NCBI GenBank assembly: GCA_946803715.1
Contig: CAMPET010000084.1
Span: 125,596-189,595, forward strand
DNA length: 64,000 nucleotides
Reading direction: 5' to 3'
From: Beroe ovata
Taxonomy: Eukaryota; Ctenophora; Nuda; Beroida; Beroidae
In this document: piece by piece, positions 1 to 11,100 of the stretch
How positions within the stretch are numbered: position 1 is the stretch's first letter
Layout of the letters: each line of letters begins with the position of its first letter
The notes under the pieces: model-generated
What the model was told of the DNA's origin: nothing
Seen by the model: the letters and a program-made list of their open reading frames with translations, nothing else
The model's database searches: none
Made by a program: the position numbers and the translations under genes

Positions 1-22
1 CACACACACACACACACACACA
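1..22. repeat. CA microsatellite at window edge
   Basis: An uninterrupted CA dinucleotide run opens the window. Similar CA/GT tracts recur throughout, for example at 28620-28660, 35245-35280, 41310-41335, 54168-54238 and 60656-60682. Confidence 0.95.
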
Positions 23-298
23 ATCGTTGAGCATGTACAACATGCGTTGACAAGCAAGCAGAATGTTTCATCTTCCAATGATTAGTTATTTTCATCTGTT
101 TATAACGAATTTATCATAGTATGCTTCATCGTGAATTGAATAATTCGGCGTATATAATATCCAGAAAAACTTTTGATTACGACTGTTGGCTCTGGAACTT
201 GGAAGGAAACGTCACATTGACTAGAAAGGTCGAACACCATACCTACAAATATCTTGAGGACAACTCACCTTAATTCACCTGATCTAAATTCAACTCAC

Positions 299-1245
299 CC
301 CAGATGTTGGTCGTGGGTTTCCAGTCACTGACGGGGACTTTGGTCTGAGGTCGAGTTTAACTGTTTCTGGTTCCGGTAACGCTGTAGATTATGACGTGTT
401 ACTATTAACGGTCTTTGTCAATCAAATGGTCTGCTGATGGAATGGATAGTTTATTGCAATGGAGACTGGAGTAAAATTTGATTCACGGCAGAAATTTTGC
501 TATTTTCGAAGCAATGCTTGCCAACGGAGACTATCAAATTACGAGATAACCCGAAAATAGGTTAACTAGCTTTATCTACAAGAATCGAGTTTCAAAACAA
601 AAAAAGAATCGAGTTTCAAAACACAACTGGTGTCGTAGGTACAGCTGTTTTCGCTCCTCTGATTCCTTTCATTTTCTCACAATTCAATTCAGACCCGAAA
701 TCAACTCACCCGATGGGCTAGGAGTCCGTATGTTGTGTTCCCCCCTAATCAGACCAAACTTGTTAACCGGAGATATTCCATTTCCATACGTCGCTCTCAA
801 ACCACCATCATTGCTTTTGTTGCTCAGCGACACTGAACTGTTGCCAATTGGGGTAGAATTGTTGCTTTGCGGAGTAGAATTGTTGCTTTGCGGAGAAGAA
901 TTGTTGCTTTGCGGAGTAGAATTGTTGCTAGGTGATGATTTAACGGGTGCTGTTGCTTTGCTCGGCGTTGTTTCACGCGGTGTGGTCATGTTGTTATCGT
1001 ATTCCGACGTATCGTACGATTCAGCCAGCCTGGGAAAATCTTATCAGTAACAAAACCGATACCTACAGCGACGACTAATCAATGATCAGTTGCTGATAAT
1101 CAGTGGTCATCGAAAATCGAAAACGTGTGTCCTTGGTATAAACAGTTTTCATCATTTGATTGTTTTCCCTCTTACCTTTCCAGTTCATCCATCACGATGG
1201 TACTTGAGCTGCTGAAACTCTCTTCATCACTTTCGTATTCCCTGT
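299..1245 (-). CDS. Unrecognised Ser/Asn/Pro-rich protein, 3 exons seen (partial)
   Basis: Three minus-strand exons join in frame: about 1241/1245-1176, 1029-710 and 381-299. The first encodes an acidic Ser-rich stretch (ending MDELE), the second continues RLAESYDTSEYDNN and then a low-complexity tract of five SNNS(T/S)P-type repeats, and the third encodes a Pro/Thr-rich segment. Donors are GTAAGA and GTGAGT types, and codon phase is kept across both junctions (2, then 1). No domain is recognisable. The low-complexity composition suggests a disordered protein. The 5' end probably lies between 1245 and 1500, which would make the gene head-to-head with NPL. The 3' end is either below 299 or outside the window. 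The exon-intron structure is well supported, the identity is unknown. Confidence 0.6.
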
Positions 1246-1433
1246 CTGATGAGTTAATGTCTAGTTAATGTCTATAGTTACTGTTTAGTTAATGTTTAGC
1301 TAATGTGGAGGCAAACTTAAGTTTATGTTGAGAGAGGGAATGAAGTAGACTTCATTAGTTTATTGAAGTAGCAGTGATTGAGAGGGAGTACTGACGTATT
1401 GATCTTGAGAGATAGAGGGGTAAAAAGTTTGGG

Positions 1434-1528
1434 CATTGGTCAACCAATACATGGGTCATAGTTTATTCGGCTGTTTATCACCATTTCCCTTTCATTCCTG
1501 ATGACACAATCCTCGATGTACAGAACCG
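1434..1528. promoter_or_regulatory. Putative NPL promoter with inverted CCAAT pair
   Basis: About 80-90 bp before the NPL start codon lies an inverted repeat ATTGGTCAACCAAT, that is two CCAAT boxes in opposite orientation. CCAAT boxes bind NF-Y and are typical of TATA-less promoters. Because the gene on the other strand starts just upstream, this may be a shared bidirectional promoter (inference). Confidence 0.4.
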
Positions 1529-3177
1529 ATGAAATCACCGGTCGACATTTACTCGGTACGTTACGTTGCCCCAGTTTTCACACCGAGAGATAAGACGGGA
1601 GCAGTAAACTATGACATCATTCCACAATACGTGAACTACCTTATCAACAATGGTGTTCAAGGTATGGGAGTCAGAATATATATCCAACACCTGTTCTTGA
1701 AATAGACTCAACAGCTTCTTTTCATTTTCTAGCATAAACTCATGTCATTGTCTAGGTGTTTTGGTTGGGGGTTCGGCAGGCGAAGGCATTCTACAATCGA
1801 ATACAGAACGGATAGACGTAGTAAAAGCATTCATCAGGGCGATTAGAGGGGAAATGATTGTAATCGTTCATGCAGGTATATAGCACTGAATTCACCGAAG
1901 CTGTTTGGTATCAATTATCGAATGGCCACCAATCGAATTAAGATTGCTTCCAAAGCAAATTTCAGGTGGTGTCAATTTTGATGACACCATTTCTCTATGT
2001 GAGACTTTCTCTGCTATGGAAGAAGTTGACGGAATCATGCTCTCTGCACCAACTTTCTACCCATACTACAACTATGCAGCGTTTGAGGACTTCCTTGTTG
2101 ATGCAGGTTCGGCAAAAAAGTCAGAGTTACCTAATCTGTAACTTGAAGCGGTTCTTAACAATCATGAAAATGAATATCACTCAGGCCGTTCCTGTCATGG
2201 GAAACCTGTCCTATTCTACCACTTCCCCTTGCTCACTCGACTCGAGTATGACATTGTGGAAACAGTGGCCTCACTGAAAACAAGACTGCCAAACTTCATA
2301 GGCTTGAAGTACACTGCTGATGATGTACGCATTTACAAAACACTGGTGAGATCTCAAGATAGTAGATTTTAATAACAAATGAACATTTTCATATGATGTT
2401 GAATATAACCCAGGTCCTCCTGATATACACAATTCCACAAGATGATAATCTGCACATAACATCTCGTTACTTCGCAGGTAAGAATGGATGTCAAAATATT
2501 CCTGGGATTCCCTAGCATGACTTTAGCAGGGGCAGAAACTCAGGGGAGGGAAGTCTCATTGATCACGGGTACAACCAACTTTGCAAATGGACTGATGATG
2601 AGGATCGTTGACAATGTTGTTTGTGGAGATGTTAAAAGGGCAGAGGTACCTGTATAAACTTTGAATTAGATGAGTAGGTACCTACTTCATTAAACCAATT
2701 AAGTCTGAAAACGGTTTCATGTCAGATAATCCTCATCAGAAATTGTCTCATGTCAATTAAACATGATTCAACTTTTCACCAGATTCTTCAAAAGGACTTA
2801 AATGATCTCATGAACAAAGTGGTGGTCGAGAAAGAACTTATGGCATCCATGAGCCATGTTATGGAGATAATAGGTAAGTCGGGATCAAATATGAAATGCA
2901 ATAACGTAACTAAGTAGTGAGTGCTGGCATAAACTTTGAACATTTCATAGGCATTCCAATGGGCAAACCAACAAGACCACTGGGGGATCTTACCATAAAT
3001 CAAAAGCAGATGATGGAGAACAATCTTCAACAACTTGCAAGTGATAGTTGTTATAAAGACTTGCTTGATGTTAAAAGTGACACATTAAATAGGCCAAGTC
3101 ATGACAGTGGCTTTGTATTTTATACAATACTTCAAATAGGCATTTTCTCCATGGTCATGTGGTTAACTAGAAGATAA
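1529..3177 (+). CDS. NPL: N-acetylneuraminate lyase (sialic acid aldolase) with C-terminal membrane segment
   Basis: Eight exons: 1529-1661, 1756-1875, 1966-2106, 2185-2345, 2414-2477, 2530-2645 (or from 2527), 2783-2873, 2951-3177; about 350 aa. The family is DHDPS/NAL class I aldolases, which cleave sialic acid to N-acetylmannosamine and pyruvate in the cytosol. Visible are the GGSAGEG loop (residues 49-55), the FYHFP motif with the catalytic tyrosine (Y143) and FIGLKYT with the Schiff-base lysine (K173). Oddities: the substrate-binding loop has Ser-Ala where NAL enzymes usually have Ser/Thr-Thr, and the protein ends in a hydrophobic segment (about 329-348, GFVFYTILQ onward) followed by RR, absent from the usual ~320-aa enzyme and suggestive of a tail anchor. 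Exon 6 starts at a tandem NAGNAG-type acceptor, which would add or drop one residue. The gene runs convergently into the next one, with only 20 bp between stop codons. Confidence 0.92.
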
Positions 3178-3197
3178 GAGAAAACCTGGGAAAGGAT

Positions 3198-3976
3198 TTA
3201 TTCTATCATATGCTTACCTTCGATAGCAATATCAGGTGCACTTTCCAGCATATCTATCAGTTTATCAAGATCAATATCAGTGTTCTGTTCCAGCTTATAG
3301 GAGTCACTCTGATGGGTCAATGTAATAGAAGATAGCATTTCACCACTCTCACAACTAAAGAGTAGCAATATTGAAACATTAAGACACAAAAGATAGATCG
3401 TTATCTAACTTTCTTGGATGCAGGAGCTTCTGAAATCTGCCCCACCAGTGAATCAATAAAGCTATGGACACTGAGTTCAACCATCTCTTTCTCTGCTCTT
3501 TGACCTGATCAATCAATCATGATAATCCAGATAAATCACAATGAATGATATCATCATTTAGAATATGTATAATGAAAAGAATAAGAGTAACATAGGTACT
3601 TGAATCTTGATCCTGTATAGAATCATCCTGTATAGAATTCTCCTCTTCTTCTTCACTGTTTGGCAAATCTTGATCTCTATTTGATACTCTAGTGACGACT
3701 GGCTTCCTTTTCACAATTTCAGTCTATGAGGTTGTGTATAATATTGTTAACCTCATCATTGAATCCTCAATTTCATGGAAATAACTGTGATAATGGTTAA
3801 TCTTCGATTCCTATGAGGTTACTCACATAATCTACATCAGTGTCTCCCTCATTTTCATCAATGTCAGAAAAGTCCATGTCCGGCAGGACATTCTGTACAC
3901 TGTTGAATATATCACTGATCTGCTGAGAACGCTTAAAAGCAGGAAGATCTTCCATTTCATCTCTTGCAGTCATGAT
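3198..3976 (-). CDS. Unrecognised small acidic protein, 171 aa
   Basis: Four coding exons: 3973-3827 (exon from about 3976), 3723-3600, 3504-3410 and 3347-3198. All junctions keep phase (0, 1, 0). The ATG follows an acceptor and an in-frame stop lies just upstream if it is joined to a non-coding exon whose strong donor (GTAAGTAT) ends at 4861, so the 5' UTR is interrupted by an ~880-bp intron. The product is rich in Asp/Glu/Ser, with EEEEE and repeated IQDDSIQDQD, and a C-terminal LDKLIDMLESAPD helix-like segment. No family is recognised. In the last exon a good GTAAGC donor is present, so a longer spliced form running antisense to the NPL 3' end is possible. Read through, the frame ends KHMIE-stop, and an AATAAA overlaps that stop. 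The gene is divergent from CFAP221. Confidence 0.68.
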
Positions 3977-4440
3977 CTAGAAGAATAATAATCATTAACA
4001 AGAGGTTGTAACAAAAAAATCATTACCACTTCAAGATAATCATAAGATCTTAGTCCTACTTCATGAAAAGATTTATTTCAAAAAAGTTTCTTTAGAGACA
4101 TATCGATAAATAAACAAATAAATAAATAAATATTTTGATCAACATCAACACTGGTTACAATACATTTCGTATGATACATTTAACACGATATTCTATAGTC
4201 TTGAAAGAAGATCGAAAGTAGTCTTGAAAGTATAATATATACTCCAAATAAAGACAAATAAAGGAAATGAATATATATGCTTTCTAAGGAATCCCATGAG
4301 CAGCCAATCATAATCAACCATGTCATTACAAATTTGAAATTTTAAACAAGTATGATCATTTGCTACGATTGCCTGGCAATGCAATGCAAGGCCATTTGAA
4401 GGTGCGCTAAGCATGAGCTATCGCTTCAAGCAGCGTCACC

Positions 4441-4578
4441 TTGCCGGATGTTATCTGTCCAATGTTTCTTGCGCGCCTTCATCGATCAAGGCCAAAAATC
4501 GGAAGCCTGTTTCGGAATCGGATGAAGGCGCGCCGCGCGCAAAAAACAGTATACAGTTGCAGTTATAACATCCGGCAA
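4441..4578. repeat. GC-rich MITE-like element with 14-bp TIRs
   Basis: A perfect terminal inverted repeat TTGCCGGATGTTAT (4441-4454) pairs with ATAACATCCGGCAA (4565-4578). The inside is GC-rich with GCGCGCC blocks and the words CTTCATCGA and GCGCGCAAAAAACAGT, which recur at 60200-60330 and 60690-60820. It sits in the 5' UTR intron of the small acidic gene. No coding capacity; a non-autonomous element is the simplest reading. Confidence 0.7.
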
Positions 4579-4860
4579 GCATGTCACCCATGCACTTTTG
4601 CGCGGCGCGCATGATTCGAATTGGGCAACACAACGTCATGGGTTGTGGCCCGCCTGTGAACATTCATTAGTCAAGTTGTCAATTTCTTATCGGTCAGATT
4701 TTACTTGACCTTTTTTGTTTTTTAGTCTGCTTCTCACGCGCGCGCACTCCAATCGAAGGCCGAAACAGTTTATTTAATCAGTCCTCTGATTGTTACAATC
4801 CATTATCACATATTCATTACCAGATCACCAATAAATATTTACAGAACTTGAGATACTTAC

Positions 4861-5134
4861 CTAACAATGGCTGTTCCTTTTTGTATGTTGTCAAAAAATC
4901 AGAACTCTTGATAGCTTCTATATGAATTTATTAGATATGGCAAGTAAGAAATCAAAATTTTGCCCATGAACAGATTTTCATAGAATACAAATATGTAAGC
5001 GTTTTTTGTGGGAATGATAGCTTCAAATCAAATTTCTAGGTAAAACATGGGTGCTATTAGAATCAATTTAAATGATATACCTTCTTAACCTAGACAGGGA
5101 GATGAATATGTGATAGATCATCACCAAAAATGAG
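4861..5134. promoter_or_regulatory. Divergent promoter region, acidic protein gene / CFAP221
   Basis: The non-coding first exon of the minus-strand gene ends at 4861 and the CFAP221 start codon is at 5135, so the two 5' ends lie within about 270 bp. The stretch is AT-rich and without an obvious TATA box or X-box. Shared regulation is inferred from spacing only. Confidence 0.4.
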
Positions 5135-8100
5135 ATGTCAGCTACGGTTGCTAATATAGTCACTGATGTTCCTAAGCTTAATGTCCCTAATCATCTCTTA
5201 GACACACGTGAGTACTACTATTCATTAGCTGACTATGTATGGTGGATCAGGAGGGTCACACAGAATTTTATCTCTGAAAAATAGAATTTGACCCTTTTGA
5301 TCCATACATGTGGATCACAGAGTCCACGTTAGGTGACCCTCCTGATCCACATGCGCTTCTCTGGGGTCAAGTCGAAATTGGGTGACCCTCCTGCCCCACC
5401 TTACATGGATCAAGAGGGTCACTCAAATCCAATTTGACCCCAGAGAAGTGCAACATGGATCAGAAGGGTCACCTATGGTGACCCTCCTGATCCACCATAG
5501 ACTATGATTCATGATTTCAACAATTCTGATATATTAGGCAATTCCCTAGGACCAACTTCTTTCAGAACTATTTCCAAGCCATGCTACACTCAGCAATGTA
5601 CTTGCTACAAACAAGCAGGCTCTACACTTCAAAGGGTATCAATTGGGAAAAGTCTATAAGCAAAAAGTGGTAAGTTATGCTTATAAAATCGTTCATGTAG
5701 AAATTTTATTAGTTGTACACATTATTTTAGAATATCCGCTACCAAATCTAGACTCAAAAGGGCCATCAGAAAATCAGACAACTCAAAATACATGCTAAAA
5801 GGAGATTTGGTTCCTAACTGATCAACCTGAATCATCATATTTTGAAGATAGGCTGCAAACAGTTAAAGAGATTGACTTGAAAATCCAACCACAGCTAGAA
5901 GACCCTCAGAAACATGTGCACATTTGTCGGTGACCTGTCAATGTTTTGGGCTTATTAGTTACCTCTGATTCTTGAAACGCCACCTGAGTACATTGCACAA
6001 TGCACAATAACTAAGTGAATGTCTATACCGAACAACAACTAGGTATCCACTAATATATACTACCCACTAATAATAATACTAATAATAATACTACCCACTT
6101 ATATCAGCCCATAACTTTGGAAGGGAGTATCAGATTGACATGAAATTAGGGCTGTCCGAGTTTCTAATGGTCCTTGAGCTGTGGTACAAGTTTTAAATCA
6201 ATCGGTTTAACCGTTTGGGAGCTATCCTCAAATGCTCACTTAAATCAGTCTGATTTTGTGGATAAGGGGTTATGTTGGCCCATAAGTTCAGGAGGGAGTA
6301 TCAGATTGACATCAAATTTGGGCTGTCCGAGTTTCTGACAGTCCTTGAGCTGTGGTAAAAGTTTCAAGTCAATCGGTCAAACTGTTTTGGAGCTATCCTC
6401 AAATGCTCACTTAAATCAGTCTGATTTTGTGGATAAGGGGTTAAGTCGGCCCATAACTTTGGAAGGGAGCGTCAGATTGACATGAAATTTGGGCTTTCCG
6501 AGTTTCTAGTGGTCCTTGAGCTGTGGTACAAGTTTCAAGTCACTCGGTCAAACAGTTTTTGAGCTATCCTCAAATGCTCATTTAAATCAGCCTGATTTTA
6601 TGGATAATGGGTTATATCAGCCCATAACTTTGGAAGGAAGTAGCAGATTGACATGAAATTTGGGCTGTCCCAGTTTCTTATGATCCTTAAGCTGTGGTAC
6701 AAGTTTCAAGTCAATCAGTCAGACCGTTTGGGAGCTATCGTCAAATGCTCACTCAAATCAGCCTGATTTCGTTGAAAATTAGTTATGTCGGCCCATAACT
6801 TTGGAAGGGTGTATCAGATTGATATGAAATTAAGGCTGTCCGAGTTTATAATGGTCCTTGAGCTGTGGTAAAAGTTTCAAGTCACTCGGCCAAACCGTTT
6901 GGGAGATATCCTCAAATGCTCACTTAAATCAAACTGATTTCGGTGTATCAGGGGTTATGTCGGCCATTGACTTCGGAAGAGATTATCGGATTGACATGAA
7001 ATTCGGGCTGTCCGAGTTTCTAATGGTCCTTGAGCTGTGTTACAAGTTTCAAGTCACTCGGTCAAACAGTTTTTGAGCTATTGTCAAATGCTCACTTAAA
7101 TCAGCCTGATAATATGGATAATGGGTTATGTCAGCCCATAACTTTGGAAAGGAGTATCGGATTGATATGAAATTTGAGCTGTCCGAGTTTCCTATGGTCC
7201 TCGAGCTGTGGTACAAGTTTCAAGTCAATCGGTAGGACCGTTTTGGAGCTTTCCTCATATGCTCACTTAAATCAGTCTGATTTTGTTGATAAGGGGCTAT
7301 GTCGGCCCATAAGTTCAGAAGGGAGTATCAGATTGACATGAAATTTGGGCTGTCTGAGTTTCTAATGGTCCTTGAGCTGTGGTAAAAGTTTCAAGTCAAT
7401 AGGTCTAACCGTTTGGGAGCTATCCTCAAATGCTCACTCAAATCTGCCTGATTTCGTTGATAATGGGTTATATCGGCCCATAACTTGGGAAGGGTGTATC
7501 AGATTGATACGAAATTAAGGCTGTCCGAGTTTATAATGGTCCTTGAGCTGTGGTAAAAGTTTCAAGTCACACGGTCAAACCGTTTGGGAGCTATCCTCAA
7601 ATGCTCACTTAAATCAACCTGATTTCGGTGTATCAGGGGTTATGTCGGCTCATAGGTAACTTCGGAAAGGAGTATTGGATTGACATGAAACTTGGGATGT
7701 CCGAGTTTCTTATGGTCCTTGAGCTGTGGTACAAGTTTCAAGTCAATCGGCCAAACAGTTTGGGAGCTATCCTCAAATGCTCCCAAACTTTAACGACAAC
7801 TGCACCATCATGACTGCGTGTCTGCCCAAAATTGGTCAATTTCAGTGAGCAGTATTGAAAATTGAAGATTGGGTTGATTTACAACTATTATAGAGGATCA
7901 TAGGAAACTCGGACAAATATTTATTTATGTGTGTTCTTCTGCATTATTTTGCCTATGTTAAATGACCGTATTGGGTTATACATTGGGTTATACATGTCAG
8001 TGTTGTCTCATGGTATAAAGTGATGTGCCATCTCAAATCCAGATGTGGCAATTTTCGCGCGGATACGAATATAATATGGAACGCGCGAGAACATTCCTCT

Positions 8101-11100
8101 TGCTCGCGCGCGCGTTGCTATGGATATAATAGCAGACTTCTGGTATTTCGGAAACTTCCGATATTAAGAAAAGGATCTTTCTGTTAGAGTAGAGGTTGTC
8201 AACCCATTCTCCCTCAGTCTCTAACCAACAAAGCTAATGGGGCAAGAAGATTTCACGTTCTATCGCCGGACTCTGGCTACTTCAAGATCCGGTTCAAGAA
8301 AACGGTATTTTTTGGGATAGTTCCCAAATGATTTTGATCACGTGTCAGCGTTTCTTGTTTTTAATTGGTAGTATCAAGCATCAGGAATTAACCATTGTGA
8401 ACAAATATACAACCAATGAAAATCAAGAAACGATGCCACGTGATTGAAATCATTTGGGACCCCCAACAATACCATTTTCCATTATAAACAACTTTTACAA
8501 CTCGAAGCTCACTATATGAAATTATTTCTAGTCACTGACTCGGGACCTTGCCCCAGGGAGCTCTGACGCCAGGCATGAGCCTAACGATAATGGTGGAGTT
8601 CTGTACAAATGAGTACAACTACTTCGAGGATTTTATCAAAATTCACTGTGAGGTAGGAATAGCAAGATCCCTCATTATCGTATCATTCATTCCTCATTTC
8701 CGTTCATTCCGACACATAGAATCCTGATGTTCATTCTCCCCTCTCTCTCTCTATCAGGGTGGGAACAATCTGGTTATTCCGCTCCACGCTTACCCAGTCC
8801 TGGATATGACGTCATTCCCTAAACAGATATCCTTCTCCAACACACCAGTCTGTAAATCGTGAGTCATAGATTTCGTCACTCACAATCTTACAAATCTTAC
8901 AAAATCTTTCTTTTCTTGGTTCCTTCTCAAATAAGAAAGAACAATACAAAGATACAATCTATCTAAGTTCAATTCCCGGAACAAACCACCTTGTCAGGAT
9001 TTGTAAGAAGGTGAAGCTATCCTCTCCCCTCCCAGTGGATTTCCTCTTCCGACTGCAGTACTCGGGACATCCGTCACTAAGTGTTGTACCAACATCTGGG
9101 ATTATACCAGGTATTATACATTGTATATTAGATATACATTATACATTATACATTATACATGGAATATAAGAAATTCGGGATATGTTGCACATGGAATACG
9201 AAGTCAGCAGTTTGCAGCAGGAAGGAAGGGAAACAGGGATTATCAAATAATCAGGGCAATGGACTCGAAGAGTTCTGCCTAACTCAATGACCATCTATTA
9301 GCATTATGTCTTTCTTTCTCCCCTTCCCATCTCGGTATATTCACCTCAGAATTTGCATGTTTCTTTGATTCCACGCCTCTCTCTCTCTCAGCCATCGTTT
9401 ATCATTATTCGCATTCTCTCTCTCTCAGATACAATCGGTATATACTCACCTCAGAATTCCCATTATTCGCTAATTTCACCATTCTCTCCCTCTCAGGTGA
9501 AGGCTCAGTTGAGTTGAAAGTCACATTCTGCCCCACGGAGTATATAACGGCTAACGGCTCGTTTGATCTGGTGATACAACAGTATGATAGTCCCGTCTAT
9601 AGGTGTGCCCTCACTGGAACTTCACAGCCAGGTTTTAACGATGGATTCAAGTTGGAATTGTTCCAAGTTTAGTTCGCATTTCGGAGCTTTGCTCGTTGTT
9701 AACTACGATTTTATTCGAATACTTCATCATTCGCAAGCCCTTGTGTGGTGATTTTGACTCTTCATGACATGTCGAAGGTTTGAGCAGAATCCCATCTCAT
9801 TACTATCTCAACAGGAGCTGAACGGGATATGATTCTGGAGAGCGAGGAGAGTCAGGCAATACCGAGTTTATCCAATGTTCGCAAAACACAGAAACAAACC
9901 GATCCAGTACTTCTCGATCCATCCACACTGACACCCATAAAACCATCGTGAGTTTTATTTGTGAGAAATAAAAATTTGGGTATTCGTTCTGTTTCTCGGA
10001 AACAATGTCCAGTCACAAGGTCCAGTCACAATGTCGAGACACTGGACTCCAGTGCATTGATTAACAGTGAAACTAACCGATCAAAAGATATCCAAAAACT
10101 GCCAGGGCTAAGAAGATGAAGAAGAAAGTGTCACAAAAACCGAAGGGGGTGGTGGTCGATGGTGTTAGATTTCCTGAGAACCTGAAAAACCCGACGGCGG
10201 TTGCCTTTGTTCTCAACCAAAAACCAGGTCAGTCATATTAACAGTTGCTCAAACAGATGAATTCCAAAACCTCTCCGAATTTGGGCTTTGAAGCGCCGCA
10301 AAAAACGATCAAATCACCCGGCAATCTCCCTCAGGGCATTTGAAAGCGAGCGAGTTGAAATGTGGGAGTGCCTCGGCATCCATAGCTAAACAGATTGGGA
10401 GCGAGCGACAGCTGAAACAGGCAGTTTTTGAGAGCATCGTGAAGCAGAAGACGTTGGAGGAGCGGAATAACCGACTCAGGTGAGACAGAGGGGAGTGGGG
10501 GTGGGAATCGTGGATTTTACTGGATATTCTCGGAGAATTTCACCGAATCCATATCTTAGTTGGACTGGTTGTGATCATGGTTGGACTGATAATATTGGAG
10601 AAATGTTTTTGTACAGTTCGCACCATGCTCCTCAAATACCTAGCTCTATTTCATTATCTATCATCTATATCATCTATATCACTCACTATAATAGTAGGTT
10701 ACCCTACTCCCAACTTGGTCAAGTATGGCATTCCACATATTCGCAAGCATAAACCCTGCTCTCCTTGTCTAAACCCTGCTTTCCTTGACGAAACACCACC
10801 CCTCCCCAGATGGATGAAGCAGCTGGGCGCGGAGCCGCTCTCTCCCGAACAGAAAGAGGATGTGCTGGAGGAGAGAGCCAGGGCCAAGGAGGAGTACCTC
10901 CTCACCCAAGCGGAGTTTAGTCGGGAAACGGAGTTCAGCCAGCTTCAGACAATCACTTCACACGCGAGGTTTGTTGTCATGGAAACAAGGGAGACATGGG
11001 AACAATTCGACTCTCACAGTTGTCATGGAAACATGGGAACGGTTCAACTCCCCACAGTTTTGACTGGAATGCTTTGATCTACTTCCTGCTACGAATATTT

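Noticed and set aside
6858-7813. ORFs of 61-72 codons in the 33% GC region
   Set aside because: They are parts of the 171-bp satellite, whose monomers share an open stretch; stops interrupt every unit.
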